From Actinomycetota bacterium (GTDB taxonomy: Bacteria > Actinomycetota > Coriobacteriia > Anaerosomatales > Anaerosomataceae): a DNA stretch of 64,000 bases. The notes beneath the pieces are model-generated. The model was not told where the DNA came from and did not search any database. It was given only the letters and a program-made list of their open reading frames with translations. Position numbers and translations under genes: made by a program. Each line of letters begins with the position of its first letter. Positions within the stretch are counted from its first letter, which is position 1. This document shows, piece after piece, positions 26,116-37,034 of the stretch. The stretch is taken from NCBI GenBank assembly GCA_004348925.1, contig RCMX01000006.1:355930-419929 (forward strand), given 5' to 3'.

Positions 26116-28278
26116 GTGAAGGATCGCTACAGCCAGCCGCTCTTCATCGCAGCGATCGGTCTCTCTGCGTTCGCACTCTTCACGCTCGAACTCCTCGCCG
26201 GTCGGCTGGTGCTCCCTCTGTTCGGCGGAACGCCCTCGGTGTGGACGACAGCGTTGTGCTTCTTCACGGCCGTCGTGTTCGTCGGCTACGCCTACGCGCA
26301 CTGGCTCGGAACGCGCTTCGGACAGCGGGTCGGTGGAGCGGTGCATGCGGTGCTCGCTGCGGTCGTGGCGGCAGTGATGCTCGCGGCCCCGCGGGACCTT
26401 GGCGGCCTGCGCGTGCCGGGCATCGATCCCGCGCTCAACGTGCTTGTGCTGCTTGCGATCGTCGCGGGGGCGCCGGCGCTGTTGTTCGCGACGACGACGC
26501 CGCTCCTCTCGGCGTGGTTCTCCGGACGCGGGCGGGACCCCTGGTGGCTGTACGCGGTCTCCAACGGTGCGAGTCTCGCGGGGCTGCTCGCCTACCCGTT
26601 CGTCATCGAACCGCTCGTGCCGCTCTCGACACAGCGTGCGGCGATCGGCTGGGTGCTCCCCGTCTTCGTGCTGCTGCTCGCAGGCGTCGCCGCGACCGCT
26701 CCGCGCGGCGCACCCGCAGGGGTAGCCGCGCCCGCGACCCCAAGACCGTCGCTGCGAATGATCGCGGCCTGGGTCTTCGCTGCAGCCGTACCGGCCGGGC
26801 TTCTCTCGGCCACCACGACGGCGATCGCCACCGACCAGGTCTCCACGCCGCTTCTGTGGGTCGGACCGCTCGCGATCTACCTCGGCAGCTTCGTCATCGC
26901 ATTCTCGGCGCGCGGCCGCCGCGTCCTCCCCGTTGCCGAGAGACTCGTGCCCGCGGCCGTGACCGTCATGTGGGTGCCGTTCATCGTGCGCGTGAGTTGG
27001 CCGGTACCGGTGCTGCTCGCGGTGCTGCTTGGCGCCTTCGCCGTGGTCGCCGTCGCCGTCCACGGCCGCCTGGCGCTCTCGCGCCCGGATGGCGCGCATC
27101 TGACCGGCTTCTACCTCGCGGTCTCCGGCGGCGGGCTGCTGGCCACCGCGTTCGTGGCGCTGCTGGCGCCGTTGGTCTTCAGCGGCGTCTACGAGTACCC
27201 GGTACTGCTCGTGGGCGCGCTGGCGGCGCTCGCGATGCTGCCGGGGCCGGAGTGGCCCGCTGTGTCCGGCCCGGGCGGCGCGCTCCGCGCTGCCGGCGCA
27301 CGAATGCTGCCATTCGCGATCGTGAGCGCAGCGCTGCTGGCGACTGCGCCTCACGCGTCCCTGCCGTTCGTGGGCGTGGTGCTCGTGATCGGCTCGCTCG
27401 TCATCATCATCTGCAGCGGTCCTCGCGGTATGGCGTTCGGTAGCGCCATCGCCGTCGTGACGCTGACGCTCGTCTTCTCGCCGCCGTACCTCCTGCGTGT
27501 GCGCACGTTCTTCGGCATCACCGAGATCCGTTCGGCCGAGAACGGCGATGCCGTCTCGGAGGTACACGGCACGACGCTCCACGGCCTCCAGTTCACCGAC
27601 GAACGCCGCACCGAGCCCACCGCGTACTTCGTGCGCTCCGGTCCTCTCGGCGACGTGTTCGCGGAGTTGGCGACACGGCGACCGGACGGCGCCAGCATCG
27701 GCGTCGTGGGACTTGGCGTCGGCACCATCGCCGCGTACGAGCGACCGACCGACGCGATGACGTACTTCGAGGTCGACCACGCGGTCATCACGCTGGCGCA
27801 GGATCGGCGCTACTTCACGTACCTCTCGGATGCACCCTCGGCACCGCGGATCGTCCTCGGCGACGGGCGGCTGTCGCTTGCAGCCATGCCCGCGGGCTCG
27901 TTCGATCTGTTGGTGCTGGACGCGTTCTCCTCGGACGCAGTGCCCGCGCACCTGCTCACCCGCGAGGCGATGCGGGCGTACCTTCGCACGCTCGAACCGG
28001 GCGGCGTGCTCGTCTTCCAGCTCACGAACCGCCACTTCGACCTCACGCCGGCGGTGGCCGAGACGGCCCGATCGGTGGGACTTGAGGCACGAACGCTCGC
28101 GTACACACCCGACGCAGCGGCACGCGAGCGGCTGGCGGCACAGGCGTCGCGGTGGCTGGTAGCCGGAACGCCGGAAGCGATGGGGCGTTTCGAAGCCGCC
28201 GGCTGGGAGACGCCGGTGCGCGGCCCCGTCCTCACCGACGACTACACGAGTATCCTGCAGCTGATGAAGCGGCCGTAG
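26116..28278 (+). CDS. Large membrane-fused spermidine-synthase-like protein
   Basis: A 720-residue protein. Roughly residues 1-470 hold about a dozen or more hydrophobic helices (FALFTLELLAGRLVLPLFGG, WTTALCFFTAVVFVGYAYAHWLG), as in fused MFS/spermidine synthases. Residues 480-720 form a methyltransferase/spermidine-synthase-like Rossmann domain with IGVVGLGVGTIAAYERP, MTYFEVDHAVITLAQD and LLVLDAFSSDAVPAHLLT. A GTG start with GGGGAG upstream was chosen over an ATG 57 bases earlier. It is followed after 24 bases by a soluble paralogue. Function uncharacterised. Confidence 0.85.
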   Translation: MKDRYSQPLFIAAIGLSAFALFTLELLAGRLVLPLFGGTPSVWTTALCFFTAVVFVGYAYAHWLGTRFGQRVGGAVHAVLAAVVAAVMLAAPRDLGGLRVPGIDPALNVLVLLAIVAGAPALLFATTTPLLSAWFSGRGRDPWWLYAVSNGASLAGLLAYPFVIEPLVPLSTQRAAIGWVLPVFVLLLAGVAATAPRGAPAGVAAPATPRPSLRMIAAWVFAAAVPAGLLSATTTAIATDQVSTPLLWVGPLAIYLGSFVIAFSARGRRVLPVAERLVPAAVTVMWVPFIVRVSWPVPVLLAVLLGAFAVVAVAVHGRLALSRPDGAHLTGFYLAVSGGGLLATAFVALLAPLVFSGVYEYPVLLVGALAALAMLPGPEWPAVSGPGGALRAAGARMLPFAIVSAALLATAPHASLPFVGVVLVIGSLVIIICSGPRGMAFGSAIAVVTLTLVFSPPYLLRVRTFFGITEIRSAENGDAVSEVHGTTLHGLQFTDERRTEPTAYFVRSGPLGDVFAELATRRPDGASIGVVGLGVGTIAAYERPTDAMTYFEVDHAVITLAQDRRYFTYLSDAPSAPRIVLGDGRLSLAAMPAGSFDLLVLDAFSSDAVPAHLLTREAMRAYLRTLEPGGVLVFQLTNRHFDLTPAVAETARSVGLEARTLAYTPDAAARERLAAQASRWLVAGTPEAMGRFEAAGWETPVRGPVLTDDYTSILQLMKRP

Positions 28279-28302
28279 CACACCATATCCGAGGAAGCTG
28301 CC

Positions 28303-29172
28303 ATGCCCGACCTGGACGACTGGAGCAACTCGAGCCCGCTTGGCGGAGAGATGACCGCCGAGACGGTCGTGCATGCGCGGACATCGGCGTTCCACCACAT
28401 CAGCGTCATCGATATCGGATACCGGCGCATCCTCCAGTTCGAGCGAACGCGACAGTCCTCGATGTACCTCGACAACCCGTTCGAGACTGACTTCGAGTAT
28501 CCGGGCTTCTTCCACGTGGCGCTCGCCATCCGGCCCGACGCCTCGCGGACGCTCATGATCGGGCTTGGCGGCGGAACGACCGCCAAGCGCATGTGGCGCG
28601 ACTATCCCGAGATGCGCATCGACGCGGTGGAGCTCGACCCTGATGTCGTCGCGATCGCCCGGGAGTACTTCGAGCTGCCGGACGACCCGCGCATCCGCGT
28701 GGTCGTCGACGACGGGCGTCACTTCGTCGAGACCACTTCCGAGCGCTACGACATCGTCATCGTCGATGCGTTCCACGACGACCGTATTCCGCCACCGCTC
28801 ACCACCGAGGAGTTCTTCCGGGCGCTCAGGTCGCACATGACCGAGGACGGTGTCGTCGCGTTCAACGTCATCGGATCGCTCCTCGGAGACCGCTCCAGGC
28901 TGTTCCGCAGCCTGCACCGCACGCTGCGCAATACGTTCAGGCGCGTGTGGGTCTTCAACGCCGACGAAGGTGTGGACGCGAAGGGCAACAACCTTGTCGT
29001 GATCGCGAGTGATACCGCGCTCACGACACAGGAGCTTCGGGAGCGCATCGCCGCGCGTGTAGCCGGGCGGGTGAGCATCCCGGGATTCGACCGCTTCGGT
29101 GAGAACCTCTACGAAGGCCCGATACGCTCGGGCGACGTGCCGATCCTCTCGGACCCGCATCATCCGAAGTAG
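28303..29172 (+). CDS. Soluble spermidine-synthase-like protein
   Basis: A 289-residue Rossmann-fold protein: LMIGLGGGTTAKRMWRDYPE, then MRIDAVELDPDVVAIAREYF and IVIVDAFHDDRIPPPLTTEEFF. It aligns almost phrase by phrase with the C-terminal half of the 5880 gene, so the two are close paralogues, one with and one without a membrane half. The active-site region differs from true spermidine synthases, so polyamine synthesis should not be assumed. Probably cotranscribed with the membrane-fused gene just upstream. Confidence 0.82.
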   Translation: MPDLDDWSNSSPLGGEMTAETVVHARTSAFHHISVIDIGYRRILQFERTRQSSMYLDNPFETDFEYPGFFHVALAIRPDASRTLMIGLGGGTTAKRMWRDYPEMRIDAVELDPDVVAIAREYFELPDDPRIRVVVDDGRHFVETTSERYDIVIVDAFHDDRIPPPLTTEEFFRALRSHMTEDGVVAFNVIGSLLGDRSRLFRSLHRTLRNTFRRVWVFNADEGVDAKGNNLVVIASDTALTTQELRERIAARVAGRVSIPGFDRFGENLYEGPIRSGDVPILSDPHHPK

Positions 29173-29239
29173 CCGCTGACGCCTTCTCGCCGCTGGAGTA
29201 CACTCGCTTGCATCGCCCTCACGCTCGCTTGGAGTCCCC

Positions 29240-30175
29240 GTGCCGCCATCCCGCGCCAGCCGTATCGTCCCGCTGCTCTGCCTGCTCGGTGCCGTGCTCT
29301 TCTGGGGCACCAGCTTTGCGGCGACCAAGACGGCGCTCGACACGTTTCCGCCCATGACCGTCATCTGGCTACGCATGATGATCGCCACGCTCGTGTTCGC
29401 ACCGATGTGGTTCTTCGTCCCGAAGCCGCAGTACCGACGCGGCGATGTGAAGTGGCTCGCGCTCGTCGTGCTGCTGCAGCCGTGCATCTACTACCTCGCC
29501 GAGGGGTACGCCATCCGACTCACGACGTCGAGCGCGGCTGGTGTCATCTCGGCCATCGTGCCGCTGCTCGTTGCGGCGGGAGCGTGGCTGTTCTTGCGCG
29601 AGCGCCTCTCGGCACGCTCGATGGTGGCCATCGCGATATCGCTCGTCGGGGTGGCGATGCTATCGGCTGGTGGGCACTCGCAGGCATCGGCTCCGAACCC
29701 GATGCTTGGCAACACGCTCGAGGTGCTTGCGATGGTAAGCGCGGCCGGTGCGATGATCGCGATCAAGCACCTCTCGGCACGCTACAACGGGTGGTTCCTC
29801 ACGGGACTACAGGCGGCGACGGGTGCCGTCTTCTTCCTGCCCGGCGCCATCGCGGGCGGGACAGCCACATGGGCGGGTGCGGTGCCGGGCGCGTGGATGA
29901 GCGTGGCGTATCTGGGCACGTTCGTGTCGCTGGGTGCGTTCGGACTCTACAACACGGCTGTCACGAAGATGCCAGCCAATCGAGCCGCGCTTTCGATCAA
30001 CCTCGTGCCCGCCGTGGCGCTGCTCACCGGCTGGCTGGTGCTGGGCGAGTCGCTCACGCCGCTCCAGTTCGTCGCATGTGCGGTCATCATCGGCGCCGTC
30101 GTGCTCTCCGAGACCGGCGACACGCCGGTCGCGCCGTCCGAGGCGATCGCAGCGGCGGAGTTTCCCGCCGGGTAG
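29240..30175 (+). CDS. EamA/DMT-family metabolite exporter
   Basis: A 311-residue protein with ten helices arranged as two EamA repeats. The first begins with LLGAVLFWGTSFAATKTALD and VIWLRMMIATLVFAP, and the second spans about 160-295 with NLVPAVALLTGWLVLGE. Such carriers export amino acids or other metabolites; the substrate is not predictable. The start is GTG. It lies 67 bases after the soluble spermidine-synthase-like gene. Confidence 0.88.
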   Translation: MPPSRASRIVPLLCLLGAVLFWGTSFAATKTALDTFPPMTVIWLRMMIATLVFAPMWFFVPKPQYRRGDVKWLALVVLLQPCIYYLAEGYAIRLTTSSAAGVISAIVPLLVAAGAWLFLRERLSARSMVAIAISLVGVAMLSAGGHSQASAPNPMLGNTLEVLAMVSAAGAMIAIKHLSARYNGWFLTGLQAATGAVFFLPGAIAGGTATWAGAVPGAWMSVAYLGTFVSLGAFGLYNTAVTKMPANRAALSINLVPAVALLTGWLVLGESLTPLQFVACAVIIGAVVLSETGDTPVAPSEAIAAAEFPAG

Positions 30176-30236
30176 CGGTATCCTCGGCGGACGCCGACCG
30201 CTACCCGGACTCACCTGGAAGCGTCCCGTGCAGACC

Positions 30237-31451
30237 CTACTGATACCGCAGCGCGTCGATCGGGTTCAGCCTGGCGGCGCGTCGCGCAGGATACCAGCCG
30301 AACAGAATGCCGATGCCCGTCGAGACGCTTACGGCAAGCACGATCGAACTGGTGGTTATCGCAGTCTCGAAGGTGGAGAACGCCGAGATCGCCGAGGACA
30401 CCCCCCAGCCGAGAAGGATCCCGATGATGCCGCCGGTCACGGTAAGCGCGACCGCCTCGGCAAGAAACTGCGAGGTGATGTCGGTGCGTGTGGCGCCGAT
30501 GGCCTTGCGCAGACCGATCTCGCGAATGCGTTCGGTGACGGTGGTGAGCATCATGTTCATGATGCCGATGCCGCCGACCAGCAGCGAGATGCCTGCGATC
30601 GACCCCAGAAGCACCGTAAGCAGGCCGGTTATCGTCGACGCGGTGTCAGCGAGGTCTTGCTGGGACAGCACCTGGAAGTCAGGCTCCGCGTCGGCCGCGA
30701 TGCCGTGGCGGGCAGTCAGCAGTGCCTCGATGCCGTCCTGCGCGGCGGTCATCTCCTCTTGCGAGGTAGCGGCCACGTAGATGATGGCCACGGTGTCATC
30801 GCCGGTGAGGTAGCGCTGAAGCGTCCGTAGCGGTACGTAGACGGCGTCGTCGGTATTCTGCATGCCCGAGGAGCCCTTGGCTTTCGTCACACCGACGACC
30901 GTGAACGGCTCTCCGTTGATGCGGATGCGCTGCCCGACCGGGTTGGAACCCTCGCCGAACAGGTCTTCGGCAGTCGTCGGGCCAAGAACCGCCACCTTCG
31001 CGGATGCGGCGTCATCGTTCTCGGTGAACCACGTGCCCATCGACGTCTCGACGCTGCGGACCAACGGAAAGCCCGCCGTCGTGCCGGTGACCGACACGTT
31101 CGTGTTCGCAGCGCCCGCCACGACCGAGTATCCCGCTGCCGCCTGCGGTGCCACAGCGGCAACACCGGCGACGCTCTCGCCGATCGCGTCGGCATCTGCC
31201 GAGGTGAGCTCGCCCGCACTGCTCGGTCCGCCGCCCATACCCGTGTCGTTGCCGCCCGGCATGACCATCAGCAGGTTGGAACCCGCCGATGCGATGCTCT
31301 GTTCGATAGAGGCTTTCGTGCCGTTGCCGATCGCGACCATGACGATGACCGAGGAGATGCCAACGACGATGCCGAGGATGGTCAGGAACGAGCGTGCCTT
31401 GTTCGCCGTCAGCGACAGGATCGTCTCGGATGCGAGGTCCCTAGGCTTCAT
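30237..31451 (-). CDS. MacB-type ABC transporter permease
   Basis: A 404-residue permease of the MacB/FtsX class with one N-terminal helix (KARSFLTILGIVVGISSVIV). A large extracytoplasmic MacB_PCD domain (about 45-265) follows, then three C-terminal helices including ISLLVGGIGIMNMMLTTVTE, RIREIGLRKAIGATRTDI and GWYPARRAARLNPIDALRYQ. It works with the neighbouring ATPase and membrane-fusion protein as a mechanotransmission exporter, not a classical substrate channel. Starts just after the ATPase stop. Confidence 0.93.
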   Translation of the reverse strand: MKPRDLASETILSLTANKARSFLTILGIVVGISSVIVMVAIGNGTKASIEQSIASAGSNLLMVMPGGNDTGMGGGPSSAGELTSADADAIGESVAGVAAVAPQAAAGYSVVAGAANTNVSVTGTTAGFPLVRSVETSMGTWFTENDDAASAKVAVLGPTTAEDLFGEGSNPVGQRIRINGEPFTVVGVTKAKGSSGMQNTDDAVYVPLRTLQRYLTGDDTVAIIYVAATSQEEMTAAQDGIEALLTARHGIAADAEPDFQVLSQQDLADTASTITGLLTVLLGSIAGISLLVGGIGIMNMMLTTVTERIREIGLRKAIGATRTDITSQFLAEAVALTVTGGIIGILLGWGVSSAISAFSTFETAITTSSIVLAVSVSTGIGILFGWYPARRAARLNPIDALRYQ

Positions 31452-31452
31452 G

Positions 31453-32142
31453 TCACGCACCTCCCTCGGTGTCGGTGATGAGTCCGTCCCGGATGTGGAT
31501 CGTGCGGTCCGCATGCGCCGCGACATCGGCATCGTGCGTGATGAGAACGATCGTGCGACCCTGGTCGCGGAGACGCTCGAACGTGGCGAGGATGAAGTCG
31601 CCCGTCACCGTGTCGAGGTTTCCGGTCGGTTCGTCAGCGAGGATGAGCGCCGGATCGTTGATGAGCGCCCGTGCTATGGCGACGCGCTGCATCTGACCGC
31701 CCGAGAGCTGGTTGGAGTTCTTGTAGTGGAGCGACTCCTCAAGGCCGGCCGCTTCCATCGCAGCGAGAACGCGGGCCTCGCGATTCCGCCCTGAATCTGC
31801 CGCGTAGATGAGCGGCAGCTGGACGTTGCGAAAGACCGAGGCGCGCGGCAGCAGGTTGAACGATTGGAACACGAAGCCGATCTCCCGGCTGCGGGCCTCG
31901 GCAAGTTCGTCGTCATCAAGCGAGGAGACATCGACTCCGTTGATGCGGTACGTCCCGCTCGTCGGCGTGTCGAGCAGGCCGAGGAGGTTCATGAGCGTCG
32001 ACTTGCCCGAGCCCGACGGCCCCATGATCGCCACGAACTCGCCCCGCTCAACCGTGAGCGACACGCCCCGAAGCGCGCGGGTCTCGGTGTCACCGGTGAC
32101 GTACGTCTTGACGACGTCGTGGACCTCAAGCAGAGCGGCCAT
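31453..32142 (-). CDS. MacB-type ABC transporter ATPase
   Basis: A 229-residue ATP-binding subunit with Walker A GPSGSGKST (about 40-48), the Q-loop FVFQSFNLLPRASVF, the signature LSGGQMQRVAIARAL, Walker B LILADEPTGNLD and the switch His in LITHDADVAAHADR. It belongs to the LolD/MacB branch. Its ATG overlaps the last base of the upstream membrane-fusion gene stop codon, so the three are translationally coupled. Confidence 0.95.
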   Translation of the reverse strand: MAALLEVHDVVKTYVTGDTETRALRGVSLTVERGEFVAIMGPSGSGKSTLMNLLGLLDTPTSGTYRINGVDVSSLDDDELAEARSREIGFVFQSFNLLPRASVFRNVQLPLIYAADSGRNREARVLAAMEAAGLEESLHYKNSNQLSGGQMQRVAIARALINDPALILADEPTGNLDTVTGDFILATFERLRDQGRTIVLITHDADVAAHADRTIHIRDGLITDTEGGA

Positions 32143-33425
32143 TAGTTGCCGCCCATGCCCGGCGGTGCGAAGCTCGGTGCCGCCTTGTCCTTCACCGTTC
32201 CGATGACGACGGTGACGCCGGCCTCAAGGCCGCTCACGACTTCGGTCTTGAGATCGCTCGTAACGCCGACGGTGATGTCGGAGCGCGACGTCGTGCCGTC
32301 AGCCGCGAGCACGTCCACGTACCGCTGGGGTCCGTCGACTTTGACCGACGCGCTCGGCACAACGACGACGTCCTCTTTCGTCTCGGTGGTCACAAGCGCC
32401 GACGCGGTCATGTCAGGTCGCAGCCGGTCATCCTGCTCGTTCAGTTCGATATCGACGTCATACGTCACAACGCCCTGCGTGGACACGCCGTTCGGCGAGA
32501 TCCACGAGACCTTCCCGCCGATGGTAAGACCGGTGACCGCATCGAGGGTGACCGTGGCCTCCTGGCCAAGCTTGAGCCGGGAGATGTCGACCTCGTTCAC
32601 GGCCACGCGTACCTTCAGCTCGGCGGTGTCCGAGATGACCACCGGCGCGCTCGACCCCGACGCGGCCGCCGCCGTCAGCGACGAGGCTCCCATCGAGGCT
32701 CCGGTGACGGAGGCTGCGCCACCACCACTCGACACGCTGCCGCCAGCGGCCACCGACAGAGCCGTGACCACGCCGTCCGACGGCGCATACACCGATGTGA
32801 GCTCAGCTTTGCGTGTCGCCTCGGCATAGGCATTCTCGGCGCTCGCGAGGGCGGCCTTGGCGGTCGTGAGACTGGCGTTCCCGGCTGTCACAGCAGCCTT
32901 GGCCGCGGTTACGCTCTTCTGAGCGATCGCGATGTCCGCATCACTTGTCACCGTTGCCGGTAGGCTCCTGAGCTTGGCGAGGGTCTGCTCGGCCTGGGTC
33001 TTCTGCAAGTCGGCCTGCGCCAGCTGCTGGAGCGCCCCCGCCTTCGACTGCTGCGCCTGGCGGAGCGACGTGCGAGCCTGGAGCACTGCGGCGTCAAGGT
33101 CGGTACCGTCGATAGTGAAGAGCCGTGCGCCCTTCTTGACGGTGTCGCCCACGGCGACGTCGACTTCATCGACCGTGCCGCTCACCTGCGGGTAGACGTC
33201 GGCCGTGTTCACCGGCATCGTCTTCCCGTCGCCCGAGACGGTCACCACGAGCGTCGTGCGAGCGGCCTTCTCGGTGGTAATGCCGGCGGTGGGCGAGACA
33301 GGCGGCTTCATAAGGGTCATGGCAACGAGACCCGCAACGGCGAGAACGGCCACTACGAGTCCGGCCGCTACCCAGCGCGACGTGCGCTTGCGTGCCGCTG
33401 TGCGCGGCGCTGCTTCGGCGCTCAT
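32142..33425 (-). CDS. MacA/HlyD-like periplasmic adaptor protein
   Basis: A 427-residue membrane-fusion protein. One N-terminal helix (about residues 19-40) is followed by a lipoyl-like half (VYPQVSGTVDEVDVAVGDTV). An alpha-helical hairpin of about 100 residues, rich in Ala, Gln and Lys, comes next, then the second lipoyl half (TSVYAPSDGVVTALSV) and beta-barrel domains ending PGMGGN. An inserted Gly/Ser/Ala-rich loop near 240-270 is unusual. With the downstream ATPase and permease it forms a MacAB-like exporter. In a Gram-positive-type cell there would be no TolC partner. Confidence 0.9.
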   Translation of the reverse strand: MSAEAAPRTAARKRTSRWVAAGLVVAVLAVAGLVAMTLMKPPVSPTAGITTEKAARTTLVVTVSGDGKTMPVNTADVYPQVSGTVDEVDVAVGDTVKKGARLFTIDGTDLDAAVLQARTSLRQAQQSKAGALQQLAQADLQKTQAEQTLAKLRSLPATVTSDADIAIAQKSVTAAKAAVTAGNASLTTAKAALASAENAYAEATRKAELTSVYAPSDGVVTALSVAAGGSVSSGGGAASVTGASMGASSLTAAAASGSSAPVVISDTAELKVRVAVNEVDISRLKLGQEATVTLDAVTGLTIGGKVSWISPNGVSTQGVVTYDVDIELNEQDDRLRPDMTASALVTTETKEDVVVVPSASVKVDGPQRYVDVLAADGTTSRSDITVGVTSDLKTEVVSGLEAGVTVVIGTVKDKAAPSFAPPGMGGN

Positions 33426-33600
33426 CGCGCGATCTCGTGCGTGATGCTCACGCCTGCGCGTGATGCCTGCAATGACAAACTGGACACAGGTCCTCCTCTT
33501 TCGGTGATGCCTTCGCACTCAAGGTTACGCCGGTAGCGCAGATGATGCGTCGGCTGGACGGGGTGATTGACCGCGTGAGCCCTACGCCGCCCGGAGTAGC

Positions 33601-34293
33601 TCAGAGCTCGCCCGGTGATCCCGGAGAAACGAGCCCGGTCTCATATGCGACGACGACGAGCTGAGCGCGATCACGCGCCTGGAGCTTGAGCATGGCATGA
33701 CTGACGTGCGTCTTCGCAGTCGCCGGGCTGATGAACAGCTCGGCGGCGATCTCCGCATTGGAGAGTCCACGCCCGACAAGCATGACGATCTCGCGCTCAC
33801 GATCCGTAAGCGGTTCGAGGGCGTCGGCGGAAAGCGTCGGCGTCGTCGGGCGGCTGATGTACTCGGCTATCAACCGACGTGTGACCCGTGGGGCGAGCAG
33901 CGACTCGCCGTTGGCGATGATGCGCACGGCATCGAGCAGGTCATCAGGATCGGTGTCTTTCAGGAGGAAGCCGCTCGCACCGGCGTGCAGGGCCTCGAAG
34001 ATGTACTCATCCAGCTCGAACGTCGTAAGCACGAGCACCCGCACGCCTGCCAGCTCCGGGTCGTCGGCGATACGCTGCGTCGCCTCGATGCCGTCCATCT
34101 CGGGCATGCGGATATCCATGAGCACCACATCGGGAAGCAGCTCGCGAACGAGCGCAATGGTCTCGACGCCGGTGGAGGCGGTGCCCACGACCATAAGGTC
34201 ATCCGCCGAGTCGATCAGCATCTTGAACCCGGTGCGCACGAGCGCCTGGTCATCGGCGATGAGCACCCGGATCTTCGCGCCGCAATCCGTCAT
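33601..34293 (-). CDS. NarL/LuxR-family response regulator
   Basis: A 230-residue regulator. The receiver domain has IADDQ at its acidic pocket, the phospho-acceptor in DVVLMDIRMPEMDG (Asp near residue 60), the Thr in VLVLTTFELD and the Lys in FLLKDTDPDD. A C-terminal LuxR helix-turn-helix (LTDREREIVMLVGRGLSNAE, then ISPATAKTHVSHAMLKL) binds DNA. The ATG overlaps the stop of the sensor kinase gene (ATGA). It probably controls the adjacent MacAB-like operon, as often seen for such neighbours. Confidence 0.94.
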   Translation of the reverse strand: MTDCGAKIRVLIADDQALVRTGFKMLIDSADDLMVVGTASTGVETIALVRELLPDVVLMDIRMPEMDGIEATQRIADDPELAGVRVLVLTTFELDEYIFEALHAGASGFLLKDTDPDDLLDAVRIIANGESLLAPRVTRRLIAEYISRPTTPTLSADALEPLTDREREIVMLVGRGLSNAEIAAELFISPATAKTHVSHAMLKLQARDRAQLVVVAYETGLVSPGSPGEL

Positions 34294-35510
34294 TCGCCGC
34301 GTCCTCCTCTGGAGTAGGGCAGCTCTGCGACAACGCGGAAGCCGCCATCGGGACCAGGTCCAGCCTCGAACTTCCCGCCGAGTGCCGCAACGCGCTCACG
34401 CATTCCGGAGATACCGTGTCCCTCGGCCGTCTCACCGACACCGGATCCCCGGCCGTCATCGGTGATCTCGAGGAGGAGTTCGCTGGCGGTCGCCCTCAGC
34501 GAGACATTCACGTGCGTGGCGTTGGCATGACGGACGGCGTTCGTGAGGGCCTCCTGCACGATGCGATACGCCGAGACGTCAGCGAACGCCGGGACAGCGT
34601 CCAGATCGCCCTGCGTTTCCAGCGCGACCTCGATACCCGCCGCGGTTACGCGTCCGACCAGTTCGGACAGCCGAGACAACCGGCCGGCCGGAGCGAAGGG
34701 TGCCGACTCGTCGTCACCGCGCAGCACGCCGAGCAGAGCACGAAGCTCATCGAGTGCGCTCTTGCTCACCTGCCGAATCGCCGCGAATGCCTCGGCAGCG
34801 GCGTCCGGATCCGTCCGGACGATCCGCTCCCCCGCGCCCGCCTGCACGGCGATGAGCGACAGTGAGTGCGCTGTGATGTCGTGTAGTTCGCGCCCGATGC
34901 GAAGACGCTCCTCTTCGACCCTCCGGCGAGCTTCCTCCTCCCGGGTGTGCTCGGCATCAAGCGCTCGCTGTTCGACCTCCGCGATGTACGCCCGGCGAGC
35001 TCGTGTCGCGTCACCGAGCGATGCGGCGAACGCGAACGTCGCCATGATGCGCACCGACTCACCGATGACCCGCGAGGCAGGAACACCCGGCACCGAGAAG
35101 GGCAGCACGACCGCGAATGCCAGTCCTGCCGCAACCCACAGCGTGCGGCGGGTGTAGAGCGTGCCTACGGTGTAGAGCGCGATCAGGGGTGCGACCACGG
35201 CGAGCGTCGACGGCTGCGGCAGGGCCTCGTACACGGCCGAGCCCAGCGCGGTCCATGCGAGAACCGCGAGCGGGAGGCGCCTGCGAAGCGCGAGCGGCAT
35301 GATGATCGCGGCAGTCAGCAGGAACGTGAGCGGAGTCGCCGGACTCAGATCGAGCCCGGCCGTCGTCACGGTCAGCGGCTGGGTAAGCGCGAAACGCGGC
35401 AGGATGAAGACGTGTGCCCACGCCAGAAGCGTGAGCGCGAGCGCGCCGAGGAGGTCGCGGCGACCATCACCGCAACGAGCGTTCGTGGGGGAGCTCCTGA
35501 TTGCATCCAT
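34290..35510 (-). CDS. NarX-type sensor histidine kinase (HisKA_3)
   Basis: A 406-residue kinase. Residues 1-170 contain about five to six hydrophobic helices. A coiled stretch AEVEQRALDAEHTREEEARR follows, then the phospho-acceptor motif RIGRELHDITAHSLSLIAVQ. The HATPase domain has the N box ALTNAVRHANATHV and the G boxes ITDDGRGSG and GHGISGMRERVAALGG. The exact start is uncertain: a GTG nine codons upstream is possible and neither has a strong ribosome site. It signals to the coupled response regulator. Confidence 0.92.
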   Translation of the reverse strand: MDAIRSSPTNARCGDGRRDLLGALALTLLAWAHVFILPRFALTQPLTVTTAGLDLSPATPLTFLLTAAIIMPLALRRRLPLAVLAWTALGSAVYEALPQPSTLAVVAPLIALYTVGTLYTRRTLWVAAGLAFAVVLPFSVPGVPASRVIGESVRIMATFAFAASLGDATRARRAYIAEVEQRALDAEHTREEEARRRVEEERLRIGRELHDITAHSLSLIAVQAGAGERIVRTDPDAAAEAFAAIRQVSKSALDELRALLGVLRGDDESAPFAPAGRLSRLSELVGRVTAAGIEVALETQGDLDAVPAFADVSAYRIVQEALTNAVRHANATHVNVSLRATASELLLEITDDGRGSGVGETAEGHGISGMRERVAALGGKFEAGPGPDGGFRVVAELPYSRGGRGE

Positions 35511-35592
35511 TGCCAGATTGTAGCCCCCGAAGGTCACCGGCGCATGAGCCGAGAGGGGCGGTGCCGTCTACTCCCGCTGGCGTAGCCGCGGC

Positions 35593-36909
<1,317 letters not shown>

Positions 36910-37034
36910 AGCGGGCTCCTCGTCTTTCGGCGGGTGTGCGGCTCCATTATCGCCGAGGAGCGACTGCGGCGCGAGAATCGCCGGCTTCCGTGTCACCGGC
37001 TTGCGGTACATTCCCTGCAGGGAGAGGAGTCGCC

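Noticed and set aside
26092-29487. Very long antisense open frame of over 1100 codons on the minus strand
   Set aside because: It mirrors the two spermidine-synthase-like genes and part of EamA. Its product is an Arg/His/Glu-rich shadow typical of GC-rich DNA, without domains or a ribosome site.
33588-33612. GGAGTAGCTCAGAGC, reminiscent of a tRNA D-arm
   Set aside because: It overlaps the end of the response regulator gene and no anticodon or T-arm follows in either direction.
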